The notes: generated from the sequence alone by a model not told the origin. A stretch of 64,000 bases of DNA from Caulobacter sp. 17J80-11 (GCF_014349105.1 NZ_JACSJI010000004.1:1-64000); one strand, 5' to 3'. Shown: positions 27,342 through 35,632, numbered from the stretch's first letter. Program-made: numbers and translations.

Positions 27342-27656
27342 TCAGTTCCGGGGCTTCTTGGTCTGCTGCATCTGCATGGCCCGCTGCTCGAGGCCGTCGA
27401 CCCTCTGGGTCAACTGGTCGAGCCGCTGGTTGGCCGTGCGAGCTTCGCCCGCGGCCGCCTGGGCCGCGCTTCCCGCAGCGTCCGCGCGTTGGATCGCGTC
27501 GTTCGCCTTGGCGTCGACCCCGTCGATGCGACTGTTCACGGCGGCGATCTGCTCGTCCACGTACTTCGTCGATGCGCACGCGCCGAGAGACGAACCGCCC
27601 ACGAGCAGAATCGCAGCGAGCCAGACACCTGCCTTCGGATTCTTCAGCCGGGTCAT
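27342..27656 (-). CDS. Alanine-zipper outer-membrane lipoprotein (copy 2)
   Basis: 104 residues, ATG at 27656. Signal peptide and lipobox (GVWLAAILLVGGSSLGACAS) and the following STKYVDEQIA are almost identical to copy 1. The coiled-coil part (VDAKANDAIQRADAAGSAAQ onward) shares AAAGEARTANQR-DQL with copy 1 word for word, then diverges into a Met/Gln-rich end (RAMQMQQTKKPRN). Both copies end in PRN. The pair lipoprotein-then-L,D-transpeptidase is the second instance of the module at 22039-23282. Confidence 0.9.
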   Translation of the reverse strand: MTRLKNPKAGVWLAAILLVGGSSLGACASTKYVDEQIAAVNSRIDGVDAKANDAIQRADAAGSAAQAAAGEARTANQRLDQLTQRVDGLEQRAMQMQQTKKPRN

Positions 27657-27751
27657 TTTTCCCAAAGTCCTCGCTATGGACCTCTGATTGTCCTCCAATC
27701 GGGGTCGCGCAGATATCGGGTGAACCCCCTAGGGCATATACGGGGGTGCGC

Positions 27752-29344
27752 TTAGGCGCCGACCCGTTTGAAACGCAGGTGCTGGAAGTCGTAGCTGAAG
27801 TCCGCCAGCGGCGAGAACGCCTTGGCCGTCACCTCGACCGGACGGCCGCGCTTCACGGCGAAGGTCAGGACGGCGTCCTCCACCGTCGGGTCGGCGAAGC
27901 GGGTGCGGAAGGCGTCCGGGCCCCAGGGCTCCAGCGGCCCCCGGAAGGCGGGGGTCTTCAGGAAGGCGACCCTCAGGCCCTCGCCGTCGCGGCGGATCTC
28001 GAGGTCGCCGTACCAGGGATCGCGATACAGGCCGGCGTAGCGGGCCAGCGGCGCGGTCGGGCCGCCGACGGGCTTGCCGGTGTCGGTGGCTTTCAGGGTG
28101 GCCAGCGCCGTCGCGCGGCGGGTCTGGCCGCGATTGCGATAGTAGGCCACCCAGTCGAAGGCCGGCGCACCCATCATCCGGTCCAGCAGGGCGTTGCGCA
28201 GGCCGTTCTGCACGCCGACCTCCTCGGCGTTGGTCAGCACGGCGATCCCGACCCCGCGGCCGGGGATCATGGCGGTGGCGGTCAGCTGGCCGTTCATGGC
28301 CCCGCCGTGGGCCACGACCCGCTCGCCGCGCCAGTCGAACACCTGCCAGCCCAGCGCGTAGGTCGCGAACAGCGAACGGCCCGGTTCGTCGGACGTGGGG
28401 CCGGCCGAGGTCCCGATCAGGGTCTGCGGCGTCCACATCTCCGCCGACTGGATCTCGCTCCACACCGACTTGCCGTCGGGACCGAGGCCGCGGTTGAGCT
28501 GGATGCGCAGCCAGGCGGCCATGTCGCGCGCGCCGGCCTGCACGCCGCCGGCCGGGGCGAAGGAGTCGGTCTCCTGGCGCTCCACCACCCGCATCTCGCC
28601 CATGCCGTAGACCGGCCCGCCCAGGCGGGCGTGGCGGGCCGAGATGTCCGCCGTGCGGACCAGGGAAGGGGCGGGGACGGCCTGGGCCATGCCGGCGGGC
28701 CTGAGCACGCGCTCGGTGACGAAGCTCTCCCAGCTGGTCCCGGTCACGCGCTCGATCAGCTGGCCGGCGGCCACGTAGAGCACGTTGTCGTAGTCGTAGC
28801 CGGTGCGGAAGCCGCGCACCGGCTCCAGAAAGCGCAGGCCGTGCACCACCTCGGCGCGGGTGTGGGTGGTGGTCGGCCAGATCATCAGGTCGCCGGCCCC
28901 CAGCGGCAGGCCGCTGCGGTGGGTCAGCAGGTCGCGCACGGTCATGGCCGCGGTGGTGGCCGGATCGTACATGGCGAAGTCGGGCAGGCGCCGGACCACC
29001 GGCTCGTCCCAGGCCAGCTTGCCCTCGTCGACCAGGATGGCCAGCGCCGCGGCGGTCATGGCCTTGGTGTTGGAGGCGACGGCGAACAGGGTGTCGGGAC
29101 CGACCGGCTCGGGCGCGCCCAGCTTGCGCACGCCCCAGCCCCGGGTCAGGTCGGGCTGGCCCGGCCGCACCACCGCCAGGGCCACGCCGGGCGTGCCGAA
29201 CTCGGCCATGAAGGCGTGGACCAGGCCGTCGAGATCGGCCAGCGGGTCGGTCGCCTGCGCCCAGGCCGGACGTGCGACTGCGGCGGCCAGACCGACCGCC
29301 GCCCCGGACGCCAGCAGCGCCCGCCGATGGATGAACCCGCTCAC
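27752..29344 (-). CDS. Serine hydrolase, beta-lactamase/PBP4-like, exported
   Basis: 530 residues. An export signal with Arg pair (HRRALLASGAAVGLAAAVARPAWA) resembles a Tat signal. The class C beta-lactamase-like domain shows S91-x-x-K94 (VASNTKAM), Y185-D-N187 (DYDNVLY) and H346-G-G348 (VVAHGGAMNG). A C-terminal lipocalin-like DUF3471 region follows (GLYRDPWYGDLEIRR onward). Such proteins are usually esterases, D-amino-acid-peptide hydrolases or of unknown substrate, and rarely antibiotic-degrading. GTG start at 29344. It is monocistronic in appearance, convergent with nothing close. Confidence 0.93.
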   Translation of the reverse strand: MSGFIHRRALLASGAAVGLAAAVARPAWAQATDPLADLDGLVHAFMAEFGTPGVALAVVRPGQPDLTRGWGVRKLGAPEPVGPDTLFAVASNTKAMTAAALAILVDEGKLAWDEPVVRRLPDFAMYDPATTAAMTVRDLLTHRSGLPLGAGDLMIWPTTTHTRAEVVHGLRFLEPVRGFRTGYDYDNVLYVAAGQLIERVTGTSWESFVTERVLRPAGMAQAVPAPSLVRTADISARHARLGGPVYGMGEMRVVERQETDSFAPAGGVQAGARDMAAWLRIQLNRGLGPDGKSVWSEIQSAEMWTPQTLIGTSAGPTSDEPGRSLFATYALGWQVFDWRGERVVAHGGAMNGQLTATAMIPGRGVGIAVLTNAEEVGVQNGLRNALLDRMMGAPAFDWVAYYRNRGQTRRATALATLKATDTGKPVGGPTAPLARYAGLYRDPWYGDLEIRRDGEGLRVAFLKTPAFRGPLEPWGPDAFRTRFADPTVEDAVLTFAVKRGRPVEVTAKAFSPLADFSYDFQHLRFKRVGA

Positions 29345-29517
29345 GCCCAGATCCCCGACTCGCTTCGGCTCGAAGCATCACGGTTGCGGACGGCTTGGCA
29401 ATGCGGTCTGCGGCCGCGCCGCGACAGGGCCGCGACGATCTGCCCGGTTCACGCCGCCAGGGGGAAGCCTAGCTTGGCCTTGGCGGGGGGCGCGCAAGAA
29501 CAAGAGGGAGCGAGGCC

Positions 29518-29721
29518 ATGGCCTTCGATCTCGGCCCCGAGCCGCACCACCCCGCCTGCCCCAGCTGCAAGCGTCCGGTGACCGACGACGACGCGGCCAC
29601 CCGGCTGGTGTTCCGCGAGGACCAGAGCGGCTGGCTCGGCTTTTCCGGCCTGTGGCACGACCTGTGTTCGCGCCCTTACTGGGAGAAGGCCGCGCGCATC
29701 ATGGGCCGGCTGGACGGCTGA
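29518..29721 (+). CDS. Small CxxC/HxxC protein, paralogue 1
   Basis: 67 residues of unknown function. Cys14-x-x-Cys17 (CPSCKRPV) and His47-x-x-Cys50 (LWHDLCSRPYW) form a likely zinc-binding CxxC...HxxC set. A GAGGGAG ribosome-binding site precedes the ATG. It is clearly paralogous to the gene at 29809: MAFDL-P, CP-CK-PV, TR-VF-ED, G-SG-WH, C-RPYW are shared. Without signal peptide, hence cytoplasmic. The upstream 90 bases also resemble those of the paralogue, so the whole unit was duplicated. Confidence 0.8.
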   Translation: MAFDLGPEPHHPACPSCKRPVTDDDAATRLVFREDQSGWLGFSGLWHDLCSRPYWEKAARIMGRLDG

Positions 29722-29808
29722 GGCCGCGACGATCCGCGCGGTTCGCAAGGGCGACCGAGGTTCTAGCTTGTCGGGGCGCGCGAGCGGCGCGCGTCTGCGA
29801 GCTGGACC

Positions 29809-30030
29809 ATGGCCTTCGATCTCGAACCCGGCGGCGACCCGCGCGGTCCCTGGTGCCCCAAGTGCAAGCTGCCGGTGATGAAGGGCCAGCCGACCACCCG
29901 CATGGTGTTCCCGGAGGACCCAGACGGCCTGCGCGGCCTCTCCGGCCAGTGGCACGGCGAGTGCGCCCGGCCGTACTGGGACACGCTCACGCCGATGCTG
30001 GACATGCTGAAGCGGATGGGCGGCGGCTGA
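29809..30030 (+). CDS. Small CxxC/HxxC protein, paralogue 2
   Basis: 73 residues. Cys16-x-x-Cys19 (WCPKCKLPV) and His49-x-x-Cys52 (QWHGECARPYW) correspond to the putative zinc ligands of paralogue 1, with the same N-terminus MAFDL. The C-terminal helix is extended and Met-rich (MLDMLKRMGGG). The ribosome-binding site is weaker than that of paralogue 1. A single LIM-like or ribbon-type zinc fold, acting by protein or nucleic-acid contact, is a reasonable guess only. Confidence 0.8.
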   Translation: MAFDLEPGGDPRGPWCPKCKLPVMKGQPTTRMVFPEDPDGLRGLSGQWHGECARPYWDTLTPMLDMLKRMGGG

Positions 30031-30169
30031 TCCGAAGATTCCCCAGCGCTACGCTCGGGGGATCTGCACAGCCGCCTAGGTGTTCGGCGGGACGGGGCTC
30101 AGGGCGCGCCTGATAGGCCCGCGACGGCCGCCGTGTTCGGGTGCCGCTTTCACGAGAGCGGAGGCGACC

Positions 30170-31654
30170 ATGCCGGGCGGCAAGCCGAACATCTTGTTCA
30201 TCATGGGCGACGACATCGGCTGGTTCAACGTCAGCGCTTACAACCACGGGGTCATGGGCTATCGCACGCCCAATATCGACCGCATCGCCAAGGAAGGGGC
30301 GATGTTCACCGACTGGTACGGCCAGCAGAGCTGCACGGCCGGGCGGGCCGCCTTCATCACCGGTCAGTCGCCGATCCGCACCGGCCTGACCAAGGTCGGC
30401 TTGCCGGGCGCGGACCTGGGCCTTCGGGCGGAGGACCCGACCGTCGCGGACGTGCTGAAGGCGCAAGGCTACGCCACCGGCCAGTTCGGCAAGAACCACC
30501 TGGGCGACCGCGACGAGTTCCTGCCCACCGTCCACGGCTTCGACGAGTTCTTCGGGAACCTCTACCACCTCAACGCCGAAGAAGAGCCGGAGAACCCGGA
30601 CTATCCCAAGGACCCGAAGTTCAAGGAGAAGTTCGGCCCGCGCGGCGTGTTGAAGTGCAAGGCCGACGGCAAGGGCGGCCAGAGCATCGAGAACACCGGA
30701 CCGCTGACCCGCACGCGCATGGAGACCATCGACGAGGAGTTCCTGGCCGCAGCCAAGGACTTCATCACGCGCAAGCAGGCCGAGGGCGGACCGTGGTTCT
30801 GCTACTTCAACTCCACCCGCATGCACATCTTCACGCACCTGAAGAAGGAGAGCCAGGGCGTGACCGGGCTGGGGGTCTATCCGGACGGCATGGTCGAGCA
30901 CGACGGCCATGTCGGTCAGCTGCTGGGCCTGCTGGAGGAACTGGGCTGCGCCGACGACACGGTGGTGGTCTACACCACCGACAACGGCGCCGAGGTGATG
31001 AGCTGGCCCGACGGCGGCTCGACCCCGTTCCGCGGCGAGAAGGCCACGAACTGGGAGGGCGGCTTCCGGGTGCCCTGCCTGATCCGCTGGCCGGGGGTGA
31101 TCGAGCCCGGTCGGGTGGTCAACGACATCTGCGCCCACGAGGACTTCCTACCCACCTTCGCGGCCGCGGCCGGCGAGACCGACATCGTCGGCAAGCTGAA
31201 GGCCGGCCACACGCTGGGCGGGCGCAAGTTCAAGGTCCACCTCGACGGCAAGAACCTGCTGCCGTTCCTCAAGGGGCAGGAGGAGGAAAGCCCGCGCGAG
31301 GGCTTCCTCTACTGGAGCGACGACGGCGACCTGATGGCCATCCGGGTGCGCCAGTGGAAGGTCGCGTTCATGGAGCAGGAGCACACCGGCCTCGACGTCT
31401 GGAAGCGTGAGTTCGCGAACCTGCGCGCGCCGAACATGTACAACCTGCGCTCCGACCCGTTCGAGCGCGGCACCGAGAGCTTCGAGTACGGCAAGTGGAT
31501 GGCCGACCGCGCTTTCCTGATCGTGCCCGCTCAGGCGATCGCGGCGCAGTGGCTGGAGAGCTTCAAGGAATTCCCGCCGCGGCAGAAGCCGGCCAGCTTC
31601 AGCCTCGGCGAGGTGATGGAGAAGATGACGACGGCCAGCCCCAGCCAGAATTGA
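30170..31654 (+). CDS. Type I sulfatase (arylsulfatase-like)
   Basis: 494 residues. The formylglycine signature is C55-T-A-G-R59 (QQSCTAGRAAFITGQ), preceded by the metal motif NILFIMGDDIGW and followed by FGKNHLGD and YTTDNGAEV. Family members hydrolyse sulfate esters and require maturation of this Cys by a sulfatase-modifying enzyme, which is not encoded here. The ATG at 30170 follows GGAGG; no signal peptide is present, so the enzyme appears cytoplasmic or is exported by a non-classical route. It is followed by a decayed region that repeats parts of its leader and 3' end. Confidence 0.92.
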   Translation: MPGGKPNILFIMGDDIGWFNVSAYNHGVMGYRTPNIDRIAKEGAMFTDWYGQQSCTAGRAAFITGQSPIRTGLTKVGLPGADLGLRAEDPTVADVLKAQGYATGQFGKNHLGDRDEFLPTVHGFDEFFGNLYHLNAEEEPENPDYPKDPKFKEKFGPRGVLKCKADGKGGQSIENTGPLTRTRMETIDEEFLAAAKDFITRKQAEGGPWFCYFNSTRMHIFTHLKKESQGVTGLGVYPDGMVEHDGHVGQLLGLLEELGCADDTVVVYTTDNGAEVMSWPDGGSTPFRGEKATNWEGGFRVPCLIRWPGVIEPGRVVNDICAHEDFLPTFAAAAGETDIVGKLKAGHTLGGRKFKVHLDGKNLLPFLKGQEEESPREGFLYWSDDGDLMAIRVRQWKVAFMEQEHTGLDVWKREFANLRAPNMYNLRSDPFERGTESFEYGKWMADRAFLIVPAQAIAAQWLESFKEFPPRQKPASFSLGEVMEKMTTASPSQN

Positions 31655-31751
31655 CCGCCGAGGCCCGCTCAGGCGCCCCCTGAGCGGGCTTAGGGCCGAC
31701 ACCGGCGCCCGCCGAGGGCGGGGAGAGTGCGGACCACCTGAGCCGCGCCCA

Positions 31752-31883
31752 GCCCCCTAGGTGATCGACAGCCCCAGCCTAGGGGCCCGCCTGATGGTTC
31801 TGCTCCGTGTTGCGGTGCTCCGTGCTCCATCCAAACGAGCGGAGGCCGACGACCAGGCGATGGAGAAGATGACCGAGGTCGCC
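31752..31883 (+). pseudogene. Relic of a second sulfatase unit (leader joined to 3' end)
   Basis: The segment 31752-31850 resembles the leader of the intact sulfatase at about 30072-30172: both contain CCTAGGTG-TCG, a GC-rich stretch, CGCCTGAT, then a GTG-rich run and GAGCGGAGGC at the ribosome-binding position. Immediately after, GATGGAGAAGATGAC at about 31859 repeats the sequence found near the end of the sulfatase gene at about 31617. A leader directly joined to a 3'-terminal piece is best read as what remains after deletion of the body of a tandem sulfatase copy. The alignment was made by eye. Confidence 0.45.
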
Positions 31884-31911
31884 TTCGGAGCGCATAGACG
31901 GGGAGGCCGCC

Positions 31912-32111
31912 ATGGCCCGTCAGACCCGTCGTGCGACCTTCGCGCTCGCCGCCCTGCTGCCGACCGACCAGAAGGCCATAATGGAGCTCGTCGCGGCGAC
32001 CCACGCCGGGATGACCACAGCCGGCTGGACAAGGCCTGGGCGGCCATGCGCGGCTGGCCAGTGGTCAGCAGGAAGCGCGACTGGCGGACGATCTTCCCGC
32101 GGGCCGCATGA
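31912..32111 (+). pseudogene. Relic of a HAD-type hydrolase gene, frameshifted
   Basis: From the ATG at 31912 one frame gives LPTDQKAIMELVAATHAGMT, then the plausible continuation shifts to another frame as LDKAWAAMRGWPVVSRKRDW and RTIFPRAA before a TGA. HAD-family proteins that accompany bacterial sulfatases contain an AATHAGMT stretch internally and end in a W-x-VV-x-x-x-x-DWK-x-IFP motif, recalled from family knowledge. Most of the protein, including the DxD catalytic loop, is missing. The terminal TGA overlaps the ATG of the following kinase gene at 32108-32111. Supporting evidence is by-eye similarity only. Confidence 0.45.
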
Positions 32112-33160
32112 GCGACGAGCCCTCCGAACTCGACCGACTGCTCGCCGTGCCGGAGGCGCGGGCGCTGATGGACGCGCTGATGAGCTACACGCCCTCGATC
32201 ACCACGGTCGTGCGCGCCTCCGACCTGAAGGTGCTGCGGGTCAGCGAGTTCGCCTCACAATTACTGGGCCTGACGCCGGTGCCGCGGGAAGGCGTGCCGT
32301 TCGACATCTACGCCGGCGGCTTCAAGGCGTTCGACGCCGAGCGGCGACCGATCCGCTTTGAGCACCGGCCGCTGATCCGGGCGGTGCGGGGGGAGGTGGT
32401 GCACAACCACTTCGGCTACGTCCAGGACTTCGCTGGACGGTGGGTACCGATCGTCTGCAACGCGGCCCCGATCCGCGACGCGGCCGGCGCGGTCATCGGC
32501 GCCATCCTGTCCTGCACCGACATCACCAAGCAGAAGCAGCTGGAAGACGAGCTGCGGGAGACCGCGGACCAGAAGGAGGCGCTGTTCCGCGAGCTGGCGC
32601 ATCGGGTGAAGAACCACCTGCAGATCATGTCGGGCCTGATCGCGCTGGACGCCCGCGACGACTCCCTGAGCGCCGCCGAGGTGGCCGAGCGCAACCAGTA
32701 CCGCCTGCGCATGCTGGCGGCGGTCTACGACAGCTTGACCCAGGCCGAGGCCGGCGAGCGGATCGGCGCGCGCGTGTTCGTCGACGAGGTCTGCCGGCCG
32801 TACCGGACCGAGCAGGTGGCGGTCGACGTGGAGGTGGTCCCGGCCGATCTGACCCTGGCGCCGGACCAGGCCGCGCCGTTCGGCATGCTGCTGAACGAGG
32901 CGGTCTGCAACGCCTACAAGCACGCCTTCCCGGACCGCGCTGGACGGGTGCAGGTGACGCTGCGGCGGGAAGGGGAGGGGCTGGTGCTGGAGGTGGCCGA
33001 CGACGGCGTGGGCCTGCCGGCCCAGGCCGCCGACCGTTCCTCCCACGGGCTGAAGCTGATGCGCCTGCAGGCGCGCCAGCTGAACGGGACCCTCACGATC
33101 GGAGACCGGCCGGGCGGCGGCGCGGTGGTCACCGCCGCCCTGCCGGAGGAAGCCGTCTAG
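32108..33160 (+). CDS. PAS-HisKA_2 sensor histidine kinase
   Basis: 350 residues, soluble. A PAS domain covers about 25-140 (TTVVRASDLKVLRVSEFASQ to ILSCTDITKQ), with a HisKA_2/HWE-like dimerisation domain carrying His165 (RELAHRVKNHLQIMSGLI) and a compact HATPase (LLNEAVCNAYKHAFP, VADDGVGLP, GLKLMRLQARQL). This kinase class in alphaproteobacteria often acts in general stress or light responses. There is no receiver domain and no adjacent response regulator. The ATG overlaps the end of the HAD relic; the TAG stop overlaps that of the convergent RTX gene in CTAG. Confidence 0.93.
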   Translation: MSDEPSELDRLLAVPEARALMDALMSYTPSITTVVRASDLKVLRVSEFASQLLGLTPVPREGVPFDIYAGGFKAFDAERRPIRFEHRPLIRAVRGEVVHNHFGYVQDFAGRWVPIVCNAAPIRDAAGAVIGAILSCTDITKQKQLEDELRETADQKEALFRELAHRVKNHLQIMSGLIALDARDDSLSAAEVAERNQYRLRMLAAVYDSLTQAEAGERIGARVFVDEVCRPYRTEQVAVDVEVVPADLTLAPDQAAPFGMLLNEAVCNAYKHAFPDRAGRVQVTLRREGEGLVLEVADDGVGLPAQAADRSSHGLKLMRLQARQLNGTLTIGDRPGGGAVVTAALPEEAV

Positions 33161-34869
33161 CCCCAGTGCCAGGGATCGATGCTGGTCATCGAGCCGAGGG
33201 TCACGCTTTCGACCGTCACGGTCTCGCCGCTGGAGAAGGCGAACACCACGTCCGGACCGACCTGGGTGACGGAGTAGGTCGCGCCCGTGCCGGCGAAGGC
33301 TGAGAAGTCCAGGGTGTCCTCCGTGCCGCCGGCGGTGAAGTCGCCGATGACGTCCGAGCCGGACCCGGGCTGGAACACGAAGGTGTCGTCGCCGGCGCCG
33401 CCTTTGAGGGCGTCGTCTCCGGCCCCGCCGTCCAGCACGTCGTTCCCCTTGCCGGCGGAGATTTCGTCCTTGCCGTCCCAGCCGGTCAGGCGGTTGTCGT
33501 TCTCGTCGCCGATCAGCACGTCGTCGCCGTAGGAGCCGCCCAGGTTCTCGATGGAATTCAGGCTGCCCGAATTGCCCCAGCCGTCGTCCACGATCTTGTT
33601 GGCGGACAGGTCCACCCACACGCCGTTCGTGCCGTACTCGATCTCGGCCACGCCGTCGAAGTCGGTGTCGACCAGGCGCATCTGGGTGAACTGCAGGATG
33701 CTGTCGATGCCGTCGCCGCCGTCGACCATGTCGGGCGCGTCGTCGATCTGGAAGCTGTCGTCGCCCTTGAAGCCTTCCGCGTGGTCCTTGAAGGCGGCCA
33801 GGATCAGGTTGTCGCCGTCATCGCCGTAGAACTGGTCGTCGAACATAGTGCCGGCGCCCAAGCCCTCGATGGAGTCCATCTTCTCCTTGTTGCCGTAGCC
33901 GTCGTTGTAGACCATCTGGTCGCGCAGGTCGGCGATCACGCCCTGGGTGGCGTCCAGGTGGTAGAAGCTGACCCGGTCGAAGCCGGCCCCGCCGATGAAC
34001 ACGTCCTCGCCCGAGCCGCCGCGCAGCTGGTCGTCGCCGTCGCCGCCGTCCAGGGTGTCGTTGCCGGCGCCGCCGCGAAGCATGTCGTTCGCTTCCCAGC
34101 CGTTGATGACGTTGTCGCCGGCGTCGCCGATCAAGAGGTCGTCGCCGGCCGATCCGCCCAGGTTCTCGACGTTGTAGATCCAGCCCGTGCCGCCCCAGCC
34201 GTCGTCGAGAATGCGGTTGGCCTCCAGGCTGACCCGCACGCCGTTCGTGCCGAATTCGATCTCAGCGACGCCGTCGGCGTTGGTGTCGACCAGGCGCATC
34301 TGGGTGAAGCGCAGGATGGTGTCGATCCCGTCGCCGGCGTCGAGGAACGCGACCGCGTCGTCGAGCTGGAAGGTGTCGTCGCCCTTGAAGGCTTCGATGT
34401 GGTCGCCGCGGGCCCCCAGGATCAGGTTGGCCCCGTCGTCGCCGTAGAACTCGTCGGCGAACATGGTGCCGTCGCCCAGGCCCTCGATCGAGGACATCTT
34501 CTCCGCGTTGCCGTAGCCGTCGTTGTAGATCTTCTGGGTGCGCAGGTCGGCGATCACGCCCTGGGTGGCGTCCAGGTGGAAGAAGCTGACCCGGTCGATC
34601 CCGGCCCCGCCGTCGAAGCTGTCCTTGCCGGCCCCGCCGCGCAGGTAGTCGTCGCCGTCGCCGCCGATCAGCTTGTCGTTCCCCTCGTCGCCGCGGATGT
34701 AGTCGTCCCCGGCGCCGCCATCGAGCACGTCGTCGCCGAGGCCGCCGTAGAGGTGGTCGGCCCCGTCCTTGCCGTACAGCTCGTCGTTCCCGGCCAGGCC
34801 GAGGATGGTGTCGTCGCCTGACGTTCCGGCAAGCACGTCGGCCGCGGCGGTTCCCGTGATGGTAGGCAT
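33157..34869 (-). CDS. RTX-type calcium-binding repeat protein
   Basis: 570 residues, Asp/Gly-rich and acidic. It starts MPTITGTAAADVLAGTSGDD, and many GGxGxDxLxGG nonapeptides bind Ca2+ as a beta roll. Two long modules of about 190 residues each are tandem duplicates: DRVSFFHLDATQGVIADLRT versus DRVSFYHLDATQGVIADLRD, both continuing with YNDGYGN-EKM-SIEGLG, FTQMRLVDT and WG---NVENLGGS or equivalents. The C-terminus (DTFVFQPGSGSDVIGDF, then VTLGSMTSIDPWHWG) is the region used for type I secretion in such proteins. No enzyme domain and no secretion genes adjacent, so it is probably an extracellular structural or adhesive protein. ATG at 34869. Confidence 0.92.
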   Translation of the reverse strand: MPTITGTAAADVLAGTSGDDTILGLAGNDELYGKDGADHLYGGLGDDVLDGGAGDDYIRGDEGNDKLIGGDGDDYLRGGAGKDSFDGGAGIDRVSFFHLDATQGVIADLRTQKIYNDGYGNAEKMSSIEGLGDGTMFADEFYGDDGANLILGARGDHIEAFKGDDTFQLDDAVAFLDAGDGIDTILRFTQMRLVDTNADGVAEIEFGTNGVRVSLEANRILDDGWGGTGWIYNVENLGGSAGDDLLIGDAGDNVINGWEANDMLRGGAGNDTLDGGDGDDQLRGGSGEDVFIGGAGFDRVSFYHLDATQGVIADLRDQMVYNDGYGNKEKMDSIEGLGAGTMFDDQFYGDDGDNLILAAFKDHAEGFKGDDSFQIDDAPDMVDGGDGIDSILQFTQMRLVDTDFDGVAEIEYGTNGVWVDLSANKIVDDGWGNSGSLNSIENLGGSYGDDVLIGDENDNRLTGWDGKDEISAGKGNDVLDGGAGDDALKGGAGDDTFVFQPGSGSDVIGDFTAGGTEDTLDFSAFAGTGATYSVTQVGPDVVFAFSSGETVTVESVTLGSMTSIDPWHWG

Positions 34870-35069
34870 GGCGATGGCTCCTGAAGTCTCGCGGACCGGG
34901 CGCAGCCGCCCGGCGCACGCGAAGGTGGGCCGCCTTCTTCGCACCGCCGGGCGGAGGTCCGGCAGGGCGATTGTCTCAGGGGAAATTTACGGATGGACCC
35001 GCGCCGGCGCCGGCCGGGCCGCGCGAACCGCCGGTCCGCCCCGGATGTTGGAGTCCCGAAAGGTCCCCC

Positions 35070-35441
35070 ATGATCGACATCCTTCCAGCCCCCGACAACG
35101 TCGCGGCCTACCGCCTGTCCGGCCGCATCACCGGCGAGGAGTACGACCACGTCGTCGCCGACCTGGAAGAGCGGCTGGAGACGCACGACAAGCTCGGCGT
35201 CTACGTCGACCTGATGGGCTTCGACGACATGACGGTGGAAGCCGCCTTCAAGGATCTGCGCTACGGCCTGGCCAAGCTGGGCGACCTGAAGCGCTTCCCC
35301 CGCGAGGCGGTGGTCACCGACAAGCAGTGGGTGAAGGCGCTGGTCCGCTTCGCCGACCCGCTGATCCCCCACGTCGAGGTGCGCACCTTCGCCCCCGACC
35401 GCCGCGAGGAGGCCATGGCCTGGGCGGCGCAGGCGCGGTGA
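35070..35441 (+). CDS. SpoIIAA-like (STAS-fold) protein
   Basis: 123 residues: MIDILPAPDNVAAYRLSGRI opens a SpoIIAA-like/DUF3478 domain, with ADLEERLETHDKLGVYVDL and the C-terminal FAPDRREEAMAWA helix. The family is a STAS-like fold found alone in many proteobacteria, and its role is not established; lipid or small-molecule binding has been suggested for relatives. The ATG at 35070 is picked at the conserved start. About 200 bases separate it from the divergent RTX gene. Confidence 0.85.
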   Translation: MIDILPAPDNVAAYRLSGRITGEEYDHVVADLEERLETHDKLGVYVDLMGFDDMTVEAAFKDLRYGLAKLGDLKRFPREAVVTDKQWVKALVRFADPLIPHVEVRTFAPDRREEAMAWAAQAR

Positions 35442-35471
35442 GAGCGGGCGCGCGCGAAGAACAACATCGAC

Positions 35472-35624
35472 CGTCATCCCGGCCGTAGCGGAGCGCAGCA
35501 CAGCGGAGAGCCGGGACCCAGCAAGCTCGACCGTGACGCTGCGAACCCGCGTTGCAACCAGCGCCGCGCTTGCTGGGTCCCGGCTCTCCCGCGCCCTGCG
35601 GGCGCGGGAGAGCCGGGATGACGG
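35472..35624. repeat. Dispersed palindromic repeat, family A copy 2
   Basis: 153 bases with the same outer arms as copy 1 (CGTCATCCCGGCCGTAGCGG and GAGAGCCGGGATGACGG) and inner GAGAGCCGGGACCCAGCAAG / CTTGCTGGGTCCCGGCTCTC. An extra GCGCCCTGCGGGCGC hairpin sits inside. It lies between the convergent SpoIIAA-like and DUF885 genes, where it could terminate both. Confidence 0.88.
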
Positions 35625-35632
35625 ATTGAAAC

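Noticed and set aside
27752-29344. Antibiotic-resistance beta-lactamase
   Set aside because: The SxxK/YxN/HGG motifs define a broad serine-hydrolase group; the C-terminal extension and lack of a KTG box argue against a dedicated beta-lactamase.
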